A stretch of DNA of 64,000 nucleotides from Glycine soja. Taxonomy: Eukaryota > Streptophyta > Magnoliopsida > Fabales > Fabaceae. The stretch spans positions 35,351,718 through 35,415,717 of the forward strand of contig NC_041021.1 in NCBI RefSeq assembly GCF_004193775.1. Direction: 5' to 3'. The translations under genes were made by a program, and so were the position numbers. The notes beneath the pieces were generated by a model, which worked only from the letters and a program-made list of their open reading frames with translations, did not search any database and was not told the DNA's origin. Below, piece after piece: positions 35,139-45,837 of the stretch (position 1 is its first letter; each line of letters begins with the position of its first letter).

Positions 35139-36648
35139 ATGGCCTCCAAGAAGAGGAAAGTCACAACATCCCAGCCATAGGAGCCCTATGATACCACTAG
35201 ATTCAACTCTGAGGGGGTCTGGGAACGTTATTCACAGAACATTCACTCCCGGAACATCCTTCCGGAGAGGAATTTTAATCTTTTAGTCACTGAGTACAAC
35301 GAATTCCATTGGGAGCTGATCAAGCGGAACTGGCACAAGGCCTTGACCCAATTCATGGACGGGCACATTGATGTGGCCCTGGTCAAGGAGTTTTACTCGA
35401 ACCTATATGACCCTGAAGACAAATCACCAAAATAGGTTCGAGTCAGAGGGCGGCTGATTAAATTGATGCGGCATCACTAAATGCCTTTCTAGAGACGCCA
35501 TCAGTCATTTAGCCAGGGGAGCAGTACCCCTCATATTCTATTTTTTGCAGGTTGCGCATGGATCCTTATGAGCTTGCCTCCAAGCTTTGTATTCCAAGCT
35601 ACAGATTTGTTCTTAGTGCTGAAGGAGCTCCTTGAAAGCTCCTGAGGAAGGATCTGATGACACCGGCCCAGACCTAGAGCGTTTTGTCATATTCTAACCT
35701 TGCCCCCACTTCTCATACCTCTGATCTGAACATGGATCGGACGAGGTTAGTTTATGGACTTGTGATGAAGATAGACATGGAAGTGGGCTTCATCATTTCA
35801 CAACAGATTTCTCAGATGGCCCAGTCCAACTCCTCGAGGCTCGGCTTTCCAACCCTCATTTCCGCACTCTGCGTGGCCCAAGGAGTAGTATCACATTCTC
35901 TGACCTTTGAGTCCCTCAGCCCTGCCATTAATTTGGCATACATAAAGAAGAACTGCTGGAACCTGGACGATCCCACGATTGAATTTCCAGGGACCCGCAA
36001 GGCACGGGCTCGAGGATCTAAGGGTCTATCTTCAGCTGCTCTCCTTACTCCTGCTTCCTCTGCACCTGCTCCATCTCCAGCTCCTAGTTCCTCTGCACCT
36101 GCTCCTTCTCCAGCTCCAGCTCCCTCTACTTCAGCACCACCACTTCCTCCTGCTCCTTCTCCAGTTCAGACTGACACCTCTGCTCCACTATCTTCAGCTC
36201 CAGCATAGTGTCGATGCTCTGAGGTCACAATGCCTATGTTGTAGAGCATTCACCGTGGCTTATGCCTGGTGATGCAGAGTATGCATGACTCGGCTCAGCA
36301 TCGGCCTATTATCAGCATGGATAAGTTCATGGCACAGTGGCCTGGCCAGGAGTCTAGCCTTCTCCTTTGGGGGGAGGTGAGGCTTCCCCAGCCCAGGAGC
36401 CTCAGCCAGAGCTAGAGGTTGCTCATGAGGTCACTCTAGAGGCGATTCCAAAGGTTTCACATGCTACTTCACCTATCATGGAATTCACTGACTATGCAAT
36501 AGATCTACATGCGGCACAGAGTACCTGGGATCCCTAGCCTATAATAGCATAGGAGACACCTCAACCAGCCTAGGATACTCCTTCTTCACCTCATGGCGAG
36601 CCTGCATCAACTCAGGACGAGCCTGCACCAGCTCAGGATGATTGTTGA
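35139..36648 (+). pseudogene. Env-like / third ORF of Calypso-2
   Basis: Start MASKKRKV at 35139, directly after TTTTTTATGCAG, a good 3' splice-site match. Blocks: YSQNIHSRNIL, FNLLVTEYNEF, FMDGHIDVALVKEFYSNLYD, MSYSNLAPTSHTSDLNMDR at 35684 and on, then INLAYIKKNCWNLDDPTIEF and a long Ala/Pro/Ser repeat tail (36036-36208). It ends in PAQDDC plus stop at 36646. Stops (35178, 35434, 35511, 35631) and frameshifts disable it. The 174-codon open part is the best preserved segment of this gene in the window. Confidence 0.83.
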
Positions 36649-37973
36649 CAGGACTTTTATTTATTTTTCCTGCTTTAGATACATTTTATTTTCAGTTTAT
36701 GTTTTAGTACAGCTTTTTTATGTTTAGTTATATAGTTAGTAAATTTTGAAAGCTTGTTGAACAGTTTGCAGTTTGATTGATATTGCAGTGGTTTGGTTTG
36801 TTTGAAAATCTTGTGTTTGTTGAATGAATTGAATTCATCAATGGCATGAATTGAGTGAATTGCAATGCGTAGATCATATCCTTTGAATGAATATTCAGTA
36901 ATTAGAAGAGAAAGAACATGGATTAGGTACATGGTTGAAAATGTTAGTTGGTTTGACAGATTGATTGTGAAGATAATCACTAGCCACAACCCGGTGAGTG
37001 TGTGATCTTTAATTGTGAGAGAACGACTAACATTGAGTACCAATGTTTGCATGAATCTCTGATTATTGAATGAATGCATGAGTTTGAAGATGATGAAGGC
37101 CATGATTGACTGAAATAGCTACTTAGCCAAAAAGCTTACCTTGTGCATGAATGAATGATCCCTTTTAACCATGTTGAGCTGAAAATTTGATTAATTGACT
37201 TAAACCCTGATCCTATAAATTGTAATATCCATCTACCTTGTCTTAGGTTGTAGGAGAGCATCACAGTTCAAGGAAACTTTGTCCCAAATTTAGGAGATTT
37301 TATTGGGTGACAGCAATTGTGGTAAGAATATAACAACATACGCAGCAAAATCAATAAGCAGCAAGTAAAAGCTGCTAAAATAAAAAAAAAAATTCCAAAA
37401 ATAAAAGCTAAGTGTGTGCTGTTGTCAAAGCTAAGTGCTCTAAATGCTGAAAGGCAAGTAATTGAAGATGGAATAAAAGAGAAAAAGGATTGATCTAAGG
37501 ATGAATGCTCTCCTAGAACCTAAGATTTTTTTTGCATCCTAGAAAAACCATATATTGTTTGCAGCCCAGCCTCATTACAAGCCGAGAAAAGTCCTTCGGA
37601 TTCAATTTGTGTGTTTGTGACTATATGGCATGAGATGAATTGCAGAGATTGAGACTTGTGTTGGTTGTTAATTGAGAAATAGCCTTAAACACTTGTGCTT
37701 GAGAGAAATAGTGACCGTGAGGATTTGGCTTGATGATCTTCCTTGATATCTGTCTTGCTTGCTAGCTTATTTCACTTGTGTTGCGTAATTATCATGTTCA
37801 AATATTTGAAAAGTTGTGTATCTTGTGCAAAGCTATTGGTTGAAGCATTGTATGCCACTTGTGTCATGTGATTGACTGTTTGGAAACAAACATAATTTTG
37901 AATAACCACTGTGAGCTTGCCACGTGAGGACAAGTGAACTATTCTTTATTTGCTTGAGGACAAGCAAAACTGT
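36649..37973 (+). other. 3' untranslated region of Calypso-2
   Basis: Colinear with 7512-8837, noncoding and AT-rich. No gene. Confidence 0.8.
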
Positions 37974-37988
37974 AAATTTTGGGGAGTT
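37974..37988 (+). promoter_or_regulatory. Polypurine tract of Calypso-2
   Basis: AAATTTTGGGGAGTT directly precedes the TGTTAG start of the 3' LTR. Confidence 0.8.
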
Positions 37989-39370
37989 TGTTAGTCATCA
38001 TTTACGACTAACTTTTGTATAGAAAAGTTTTATAAAATGTTTGTCTTTTCCCCAATTTATGGTTCTTTTTGTAGGTTTGTACATATTTTTAGGTTTAGTT
38101 TAATTTTGTTCAGTAGAAATGCCCAACATTGTGAATTTAATGTGTTTCAACTTCAATTTCAGGTAAAAAGGATGAAATTTGTAAAGGCTAGCAACTGGTG
38201 TCTCGCTAAGCGAGACTTATGCGCTTAGCGAGAATCATGCGCTAAGCGAGGCACTCAGCCTGCTTAGCGAGTTGAGAGAATCTGGAGGAGAATTTGATAA
38301 GCATCTACATGCTCAGTGCGTCATCAACTCACTCAGGGAGGCATTTGTCTCTTCCCGCGCTAAGCGCGCCCAGCTCGCTCAGCGGATATTCACTAACTCG
38401 CACTAAGCGCGAAAATGGCGCTAAGCGAGCCTTCGAGGACAAAAAGCCCTTTTTAAGGCTGACGTTGGAAAAATCAGGAGGGGAGCATGGATTGGAATGT
38501 AAAGAGAAGAACAGAGGCACAAAATAGAGCAAGGAAGCCAAAAACTTCAGCTTTCAAGAGGATCTTAGGTTAAGGAGTAATTTCTAGGTTCCTAGCGGTG
38601 GAGGAGACATCCCCACCACTGTGTAATCTGTTATTTTCTTCTTAAAGCCTCATCTTGTAGCTGAAAGGTGTTGCTTTGTGATGGAAGGCTAAGTATTTCT
38701 GTTGGGAAATTACGCTAAAACTTGATGTAAATTCTTAACTATCTATTTAAAGTTGTTTTATGTGTTCATTGCTTCTATCTGCACTTAATTATTGCATGCT
38801 TTTGGTCTGATCACCCATTTGTGTGTAAAGTTAGGATTTTTAGCATTGGAAAATGTATTAATCCTCAGAAATGGATAGCAGAGCTAGATAACTATATTGC
38901 TAGACCTAGAGTGGCGGGTTTTAGTTTTTGATATGCTGTAAGTGTAATGTTGTTCGGTTAGGCTAAGTTTGTCGAGACATCTGAGAATAAGGTTTAATTA
39001 GAATTAGTTCATTCACACGAGGAATCGGTGTTTGGTATTTTAGTCTTCAGCATAGAACACAGAAATAACATTAAATAGAGAAAATATTTTAATTACATCA
39101 AGCGTTCAGTAGAATGACCCAACGTTTTAATCATCTGTTTTCTCTCCCATTTTGATAAGCGTATTTGTAGTTCTTTTAGATTTACAGCACATACATCTTT
39201 GATTTAATTTTGTTTACATGGCTTTATATCAATGTTTGCTTGTTGAATGAAACTTCACCAAATGAAACAAGTTCCCTGAGTTCGATACTTGGTTTCTTAT
39301 CGTTTTATTATTACTTTAACGACTCGGTACACTTTCCGATAAAGTTCAGGACTGTCCTAGAGTAGGAACA
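37989..39370 (+). repeat. 3' LTR of Calypso-2
   Basis: TGTTAGTCATC...GTAGGAACA, 1382 bp, followed at once by the ACCAA duplication. Confidence 0.94.
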
Positions 39371-40554
39371 ACCAATGGACGGGAAATGCTCCTTGATCCA
39401 ACACTAAATGTATTTTGCAAACATATTCAGTAAAATACGCAACAACATATAATATTCAACTCCAAAGAAATAAAAAATTCGTCAAATGTTAACTAACCTG
39501 TAACAAAGTGATATATCCTGCAAGCTACCTTGTCGTGCTCTTCGACGGGTCATTTAAATTATCATACATGTGCGCAAGTGCAGCAGTGCCCCAAGCATAA
39601 CTCCCACTCTGTGCCAAGTCACACAGTGCATCCAAGAATGCCACGTGCACGTGTGTGACACTCTTGTTAGCAAAGAGTGTGCATCCAAGCAAATGCAACA
39701 AATACGCTCGCACTGCTACAATCCAGTGACATGCCTCGATCTTCATCTCATACATGTCTCACAGCCACGATATTCGAACATAAGAGCCATGACAATGAAT
39801 CGTCTCAGCTCTCACCTCTAGAATGTTGACCTCAAGTAATTCCACCAACATATCAACAGCGTCGTCAACATGAAGTTGCTCGAAGCTGTGGAACGCCCCT
39901 ACAATAGACAAATGTAGCAACGATGCGATGTCACCCAAGGTGATGGTCACCTCTCCGATGAGCAAATGGAAACTACTAGTTTCCTTATGTCAGCGTTCCA
40001 CAAAAGCATACATTAGTCCCCGATCGCCCGTATCTAGGGAACAGGCGATCAAAAGACTTAGTCCACTGGTAGCCACAAGGCCTTCAATCTCTAGAGCAGG
40101 CCTCCTGAACTTAGCCATCTTCCTTCCATGGGAAGATAGCTTTAGCTCAGGACGTTCCTACAAACAATAATATTGATCAAGTAAAAAAAAATATTAACTT
40201 GTAAACTACGTGCTTTATGTTTTTTTAAAAATTACATACCTCTCCATTTCAGACACTCAGAGCAATGTGATCTTCAAAATTTCTGAGAACTGATGTGTCA
40301 TAGGATCTGCCTGGGAAACCCTCAACATCAGTAGAAGGATCCTCAACAGGTGCTTATGGCTGCTCTTTGTGCAATTCCTCTGCAGCAATAGGAGGATCCT
40401 CAACAACACGCTCCTACTGTCGCTGCCTGCGGGCAGATGCAGTAGGTCTTCGTCGTTGGGGGGCATCATTATCATCATCAGTCACTTGTGTCCTCCCAAA
40501 GGCTTTTCCTATTTCTCAGCCTAAAGCTCAACCAAGACCTCTAGTTTTAACCAT
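39371..40554 (-). pseudogene. Plant-mobile-domain (MAIN-like) gene, N-terminal half
   Basis: Minus strand. Start ATG at 40554 (MVKTRGLG). Exon 1 runs to about 40240 (APQRRRPTASARRQRQ, then NFEDHIALSV) and ends at GT. Exon 2, about 40168 to 39520, carries ERPELKLSSHGRKMAKF, IACSLDTGDRGLMYAFVERW, GEVTITLGDIASLLHL, GAFHSFEQLHVDDAVDMLVE, WIVAVRAYLLHLLGCTLFAN and AALAHMYDNLNDPSKSTTR, the core plant mobile domain. The C-terminal half is at 22764-23602. It converges with the MULE transposase, so its promoter would lie in the right end of the MULE. Several stops make it a pseudogene. A section between LNDPSKSTTR and LPAEDYDERR appears to be lost or in decayed introns. Confidence 0.85.
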
Positions 40555-41259
40555 TATCTGCACAGTTTTTGTTTCAATCTTAAACTATTTTCAATTTTTG
40601 TTTCAATCTTTTTTAAAAACTAACAATGTTAAAATATTTTGGCCAAACTAATCTAATCTTACTTTTGCAAATCTAATTTAATCTAATATAATCTTATTCT
40701 TAGTTTTTGAAATCTAATATACTCTAATGTAATCTTAGTCTTAGTTTTCGAAATCTAATCTACTCTAATATACTCTAATCTTATAATTAATAAACTTAAC
40801 AATTAAATCGCACAACATAATAATAAAAATAATTCAACGCTAATCAAAATATACCACACAATATAATAATAAAAATAATTCAACACTAAATTTTACGAAA
40901 AATAACAAGACTAAAAAAATTTCAATAAAAGATTCTAGTTTATTACTTTCAACTATAAACAAACTTAAAAAAAAATAATCATCACTGAAAAAATTAAATA
41001 AAATAACCAAAAAAAATTTATGAAACATAACAACACTAAAAAAATTTCAAAAAATAATTCCAATTTATTAGTGTTAGCTAAAAAAAAATTTTAAAAAAAT
41101 CTGTGTGGCATCTATGCTAATCTTTTTCAAATAATTATCACTAATAAAGTAAATAAAATAACTAAAAAAAATTTACGAAACATAACAACACTAAAAAAAT
41201 TTCAAAAAATAATTTCAGTTTATTACTTTCAACTAAAATTTTTTAAAAAGAAAACCATA
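40555..41259. other. AT-rich right arm of MULE
   Basis: Extremely A/T-rich, with repeated phrases such as AACATAACAACACTAAA and ACTAAAAAAATTTCA at 40905, 41020, 41180 and 41330, indicating an old tandem duplication of about 150 bp. No gene. Confidence 0.6.
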
Positions 41260-41800
41260 CGGATCAGTGATCCGTATGGTATCTACGCTAATTTTTTTTT
41301 CAAATAATTATCACTAAAAAAAGTTTATGAAACATAACAACACTAAAGAAATTTCAAAAAACAATTTCAGTTTTAGTTTAAAAAAAAAATTAAAAAAAAA
41401 CCATACGGATCATTGGTCCATATGGATTGGAACCAGTGATCCGTATGATTTTTACGCATAAAAAATTTACAAAATAACTAATTTTTTTTTCGAATCAAAC
41501 AACAACAAAAATTATAAAAAAAAGTTTATACGGATCACTGATCCGTATGATTCATACGGATTGGCAATCCTTATGAAACATATGGATAATGATCTGTATG
41601 GTTTTTACGGATTTTTTTTTTTACAAAATAACTAAATTTTTTTTGAATCAAACAACAAAAAAAATTATAAAAAAAATATACGGATTACTGATCCGTATGG
41701 TTCATACGGATTGGCAGTCGTATGAACCATACAGATCAATAATCAGTATGATTCATATGGATTGGTAATCCGTATGAACTATACGAATCAGTCATCCGTA
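41260..41800. repeat. Tandem CCGTATGG/CCATACGG array in MULE right arm
   Basis: About ten words of the type CATACGGATCACTGATCCGT and CATACGGATTGGCAATCCGT (palindromic halves GATCACTGATC and GATTGGCAATC) separated by A-rich spacers. A related word sits in the left arm at about 10527. It may be a transposase-binding cluster or a structural repeat. Confidence 0.75.
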
Positions 41801-42471
41801 TGGGTTTTTTCCAAAAAAAAAATTTCGCCTTTGGCAGAAACCAAACAAGAAGAATAAGAAGAAGAGCATTTTCACACATTCATTCATTCATTCAAACAAC
41901 AAGAAGCAGCAACACAAGAACCAACAACAAGAAGAACATCATTCATTCAAACAACAATCTTTCAAAAAAAAAACAATGGCAATAGGAAACACAAGTGAAA
42001 TACTTACCTCAAAGGAGAACTTGAACGCACGAATAAGAATAAGTAGCAAAGCACGAACAAGAAGTAGCAACACACCAATGCCACAAAATGAAGCACGAAC
42101 GCTGGAAAAGGAACCAACACGAATAAGAAGAACTAACAACACAAACGACGACAACAAACGCGAAGAAGATGAAGCAAGGCGAACAACACACAGGAAGTCG
42201 AAGAGGCAGCAAGAAGGCGAACAAGAAACACTAAGCGGAAGAGGCAGCAGCAACGCGAAGAACAACACGAAGCGGAAGAGCAATAGGAACGCGAAGAGGA
42301 AGCAAGAAGGCGGAAGAGCAGAACGAACGCGAACGCGAAGAGGAAGCAGGAAGGCAGAAGAGCAGGAAGTCAAAGAGAAAGAAATGGAAACACGCAGTGA
42401 CTTGTACGAACAAGTCACTATTCGTTTAAATATTAACTTACCGAAGGGCAATTTGGTCGTTTCATGCAACC
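41801..42471 (+). other. MULE right subterminal region with purine-rich ORF of doubtful value
   Basis: A 182-codon open frame (41976-42524) encodes an Arg/Lys/Glu/Asn-rich chain and crosses the MULE terminus at 42482. It is most likely a by-product of the GAA/GCA-rich DNA (repeated AGAAG and GCGAA words). Its minus strand would be the 5' flank of the mobile-domain gene. Confidence 0.4.
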
Positions 42472-42482
42472 TGCTGGGTGCC
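42472..42482 (-). repeat. Right terminal inverted repeat core of MULE
   Basis: TGCTGGGTGCC, exact complement of 10224-10234. Confidence 0.7.
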
Positions 42483-43009
42483 CAAAGTAAATGCCAACCT
42501 ATAATTAGGCTATTTTTATTTTAACAAATTAGAAACAAATTTTGTTGTAAAATATCTTTTACGTGTATTACTTAAAATAATTTCATGATTACCTTTCTTA
42601 TCACAAATATATTTTAATTAATATAATTTTAATTAAAATGAATAAAAAATGTTTAAATTAACTAAATTTTAGTTTTAAATAATTATCATTTTTTGAATGG
42701 TTGTGGGCTACTATTTATTAAAAATATTCTTCTACAATTATTTTAGTTCATTTATTACAACATATTTATTTTATGTAATATTATAATTTTGGTTTTTCTA
42801 TAATTTTTAAATCTATAATTTTAGTTTCTCAATTTTTATAATTATGTAATTTTAATCCCTTCATTTGTTGTTTGTTATGGACTTTAGAATGGATTCCTTT
42901 TTTAACTCAAAAATAAATTTTTAACTATTAGTCAAATATGAAATTTGTACTATTTCAAGTTGATTTTTTAAGTGATTGATGGTTACATTATATCACTGAT
43001 AATAAAAGG
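42483..43009. other. AT-rich flank between MULE and LINE-A
   Basis: No gene or repeat recognised; this may include the 3' UTR of LINE-A. Confidence 0.5.
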
Positions 43010-45460
43010 TTTAATATAAGAAGGATTATGATCGAAAAACAAGCAAAGGATGTAGATACCCTTGTCAAAGAATGGACAACTGGTTGGTTTGCCGGCTTAC
43101 AAACTGAAAATGATAGTTTTGCAAAGATGATAACCTATGAACGCAACACCTTAAGATGTCTCTTGCTTCATTGTTCTGGAATTTTTTAATCTTTATGCAG
43201 TCAAGAATTTTCTTGCAATTAGATTTCTATAATGACCTTAATTGTTGTGTTCTCGTGAGGATATCCAGCTAAGGGCATTAGAAAGAGCTCTGGCTTCATC
43301 CTCCAAGGGGTTGGGATCCTCGAAAAATAAGAAGTCATTACTAAGATAAAGTTGCCCCTCAAGTGTCTTATACAAGCTGTCATTCCATGCTATTGGTGTT
43401 CTTGAAAAATTGACGCATCGACATTGCATTTGACAAAGTCATATGGGGGAGAATTCCAACGAGCTCAGAATGCTAAATCTCGACCTGAGGAAGCACTGCA
43501 ATTTTGTTGAAGATTTTGCCAATCAAATACTTGTTGTGTGGATTGTTGCATGCATACTTTGATTATGATGCTTCCATTGAGTCCACATAGCAAAAACAAA
43601 AACTTCAATTTTAGGATAAGAGAATTGTTGGAGAGCAGTGAAAATGAATTCTCTCGTATCATCCACTTGGTGCTTCAGAGATGCCTCCTGCCAGACTTTT
43701 GCAACTTGCTCACAACCCACAAAAATATGCCAATCATTTTCATCACACTCCACACAAAAGGAACAATATATGGGGCACTCCACTCCTTTCCTAATGAGCT
43801 TCCCCCTGGTAGAAAGACACCATCGAGCAACCCTCCACAAGAACACCTTCATTTTATGTGGAATTTTTCACCTCCAAATCAGTGTCCAGTTCCCTCTTTC
43901 ATGCGAATAAGAGTTATCTAACATATGCTCCATAATGTGAAAATATATGGACTTTATAGAAAAGGACCAGTCCCTACTAAATTTCCATAATATTTTATCC
44001 GATTCATTTGAGTGTAAAATTGGGATGGAAAGAATTCAAACAACATTGTTAGGAGCAAAAAAATCATGGATAAGATTTTCATTCCAAGTGAACTTAGAAG
44101 GGTGAATCAAAGCACTTATTGTTAAATCTTCGAGGCCATCAATAGGTGAGGAATTGATATAAGAGTTGTCTTTATCACGAAGCCAAGGATCCTGCCAAAC
44201 ATTGATATTTTTTCCATTTCCTAATCTTCATCTCGTGTCTTTGACAACAACCTGTGAAGTGTGAATACTATGCCACATATAGTTTGGGTTAAGACATAAA
44301 GAGGAAGTTTTGAAGATAATATTTTGCCTTGAACACTTTTGAAATTATAGCATCCTAGTCAAAGACTAACTTCCAAATTTGCATCCCTAGCATAGTCAAA
44401 TTAAAAGCATAAAGATGATGAAAACCCATACCTCCATTTTCCTTTTTGATAGATAAACGGTCCCAGTTAAGCTAGTTTATTCCCTTTTTTTTGTGTTTTT
44501 GTTACTTCCCCACCAAAAGGAATTCATCATTTTTTGAAGTTCATCCGGGAGATTTGATGGAAGAAGAAATGCACTCATGCAATAAGAAAGAATATCCGGA
44601 GCCACTGATTTAATGATAACTTCTATGCTAGCTTTTGATTGATGCTTCCCAGACCAGTGATTAATTTTTTTTCCATATTATGTCCCTCAGGTAATCAAAT
44701 ACTGTTTTTTTCTTTCTACCAATCATGGATGACATTCCAAGATATTTTTCAGTACCAAGGCATTCTGAAATCCCCAACTTTGCTTAAATTTGCTCCTTCA
44801 CATGCACCTAGGTGTTTCTACTAAAGAAATTTTTTGACTTTTACAAGTTAATAGAGAGCCCTGAAGAAGATTCAAAAGCACCAAGGATATCATGAAAAAT
44901 TTCAGCTTCCTTTTTTGAGGCCCTTCAAAATAAAAATGAAATCGTCAGCCAAAAAATAAGTGTGTGAAAATAGGAGCTCCCCTACACACTTTGATACCAT
45001 GAAGATCTCTTTCTCTCGTGTTTGTTTAGTACAGAGGTGAGACCCTCCATACATAATATAAAAAGATAATGGGACAATGGATCCCCTTGTATGAGCCCTC
45101 TCTCTGGTAAGATTGGTCATGTACTCTCTCCATTAACCAACACTTGGAAATCCACATATTCAACGCACATCTCCATCCAAGTCACCCATTTGTTATCAAA
45201 GCCCATCTTGAGAAGGATAACATTCAAATATCTCCAACCCACCTTATCTAAAGCTTTATTAATATTAATCTTCAAAGAAAATTCTCCTTCCTTACCTCTA
45301 ACCTTGCAATTCATGTGATGGATGATCTCAATAGCAACAAGGACATTTTCAAGAATAAAGCAACCTTCAACAAAAGAAGATTGCTCTTTTGAGATGCAAC
45401 TAGGAAGAACACGTCTCAATCTATTGGCTACCTAGCACTTTAGAGACAAACTTATACAAC
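43010..45460 (-). pseudogene. LINE-A ORF2, C-terminal half: reverse transcriptase, zf-RVT, RNase H
   Basis: Reading from 45460 downward: LYKFVSKVLG, then RRVLPSCISKEQSSFVEG and KVGWRYLNVILLKMGFDNKW (45117-45419), a catalytic-loop segment HTYFLADDFIFILKG near 44925-44965 (LADD in place of YADD), and thumb remnants to about 44400. The zinc-binding domain is at 43523-43852 (KVFLWRVARWCLSTRGKLI, DWHIFVGCE). An RNase H remnant is at about 43238-43500 (LEDEARALSNALSWISS). Frameshifts are frequent; a four-base insertion sits next to the CACTA-2 junction. Confidence 0.83.
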
Positions 45461-45463
45461 ACA

Positions 45464-45835
45464 CACTACTAGAAAAAGGGTTTTTTATGATGGTTAATAA
45501 AGGCTTTTAACGACTGTTATAAACCTTCGTTATATATAACGTCGTTAAAACAAGAATACTTTTTACGACGGTTATTTTAATAATCGTCTTTAAAAGTTAG
45601 AATCATTTTAAGACAGTTATTAGCTAATAACCGTTTTTGATTGCTGTGTTAGAATCGACATTCAAAGACGATTATTAGCTAATAATCGTCTTTGATTGTT
45701 GTGTCTGCTTCGACATTCAAAGACGGTTTTTAGTTAATAACCGTCTTTGAATGGTGTGTCAGAATCGACATTCAAAGACGGTTATTATCATAACCGTCTT
45801 TAAAAGCAATTTCAAAATTGAAGCATTTTCACAGC
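45464..45835. repeat. CACTA-2 left subterminal repeats
   Basis: Four tandem units of about 60 bp at 45550-45805, each holding a palindrome of the type AAGACGGTTATTAGCTAATA followed by its complement CCGTCTTTGA, linked by GTGTCAGAATCGACATTC-like text. Expected accessory-protein binding sites. Confidence 0.85.
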
Positions 45836-45837
45836 AA

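Larger units (their letters stand above)
23603..39370 (+). mobile_element. Calypso-2: second pol-less Athila/Calypso element, complete with TSD
   Basis: LTRs at 23603-24982 and 37989-39370 are flanked by ACCAA (23598-23602 and 39371-39375). Gene order equals Calypso-1, including the missing reverse transcriptase, RNase H and integrase. A Ty3 element is nested at 27343-32842. Without it the length is about 10,263 bp, against about 10,324 for Calypso-1. It interrupts the minus-strand mobile-domain gene of the MULE. Both gag and the env-like frame are broken. Confidence 0.94.
10224..42482 (+). mobile_element. MULE DNA transposon carrying transposase, OTU domain and plant-mobile-domain gene
   Basis: GGCACCCAGCA at 10224-10234 is perfectly inverted as TGCTGGGTGCC at 42472-42482. 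Between them lie a MULE transposase and an OTU segment on +, and a plant-mobile-domain gene on -. CACTA-1 and Calypso-2 are inserted in it. Removing both, each with one TSD copy, leaves about 8.2 kb. No flanking 9-bp duplication was found: the left flank is an LTR and the right flank is AAAGTAAAT-like. The outer limits are therefore inferred. Subterminal CCGTATGG/GGATTGCCAATCCG words occur on both sides (10527 and 41260-41800), which supports a single element. Confidence 0.75.

Noticed and set aside
38037..38228. 63-codon ORF inside the Calypso-2 3' LTR
   Set aside because: Noncoding LTR; the frame is not kept in the other LTR copies.
10215..42491. 9-bp MULE target duplication
   Set aside because: GCTTGAACT on the left and AAAGTAAAT-like bases on the right do not match; the left flank is an LTR, so none could be claimed.
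41976..42524. 182-codon Arg/Lys-rich ORF
   Set aside because: It runs across the MULE terminus into flanking DNA, has low complexity and no recognised motif; kept only as a note on the region.
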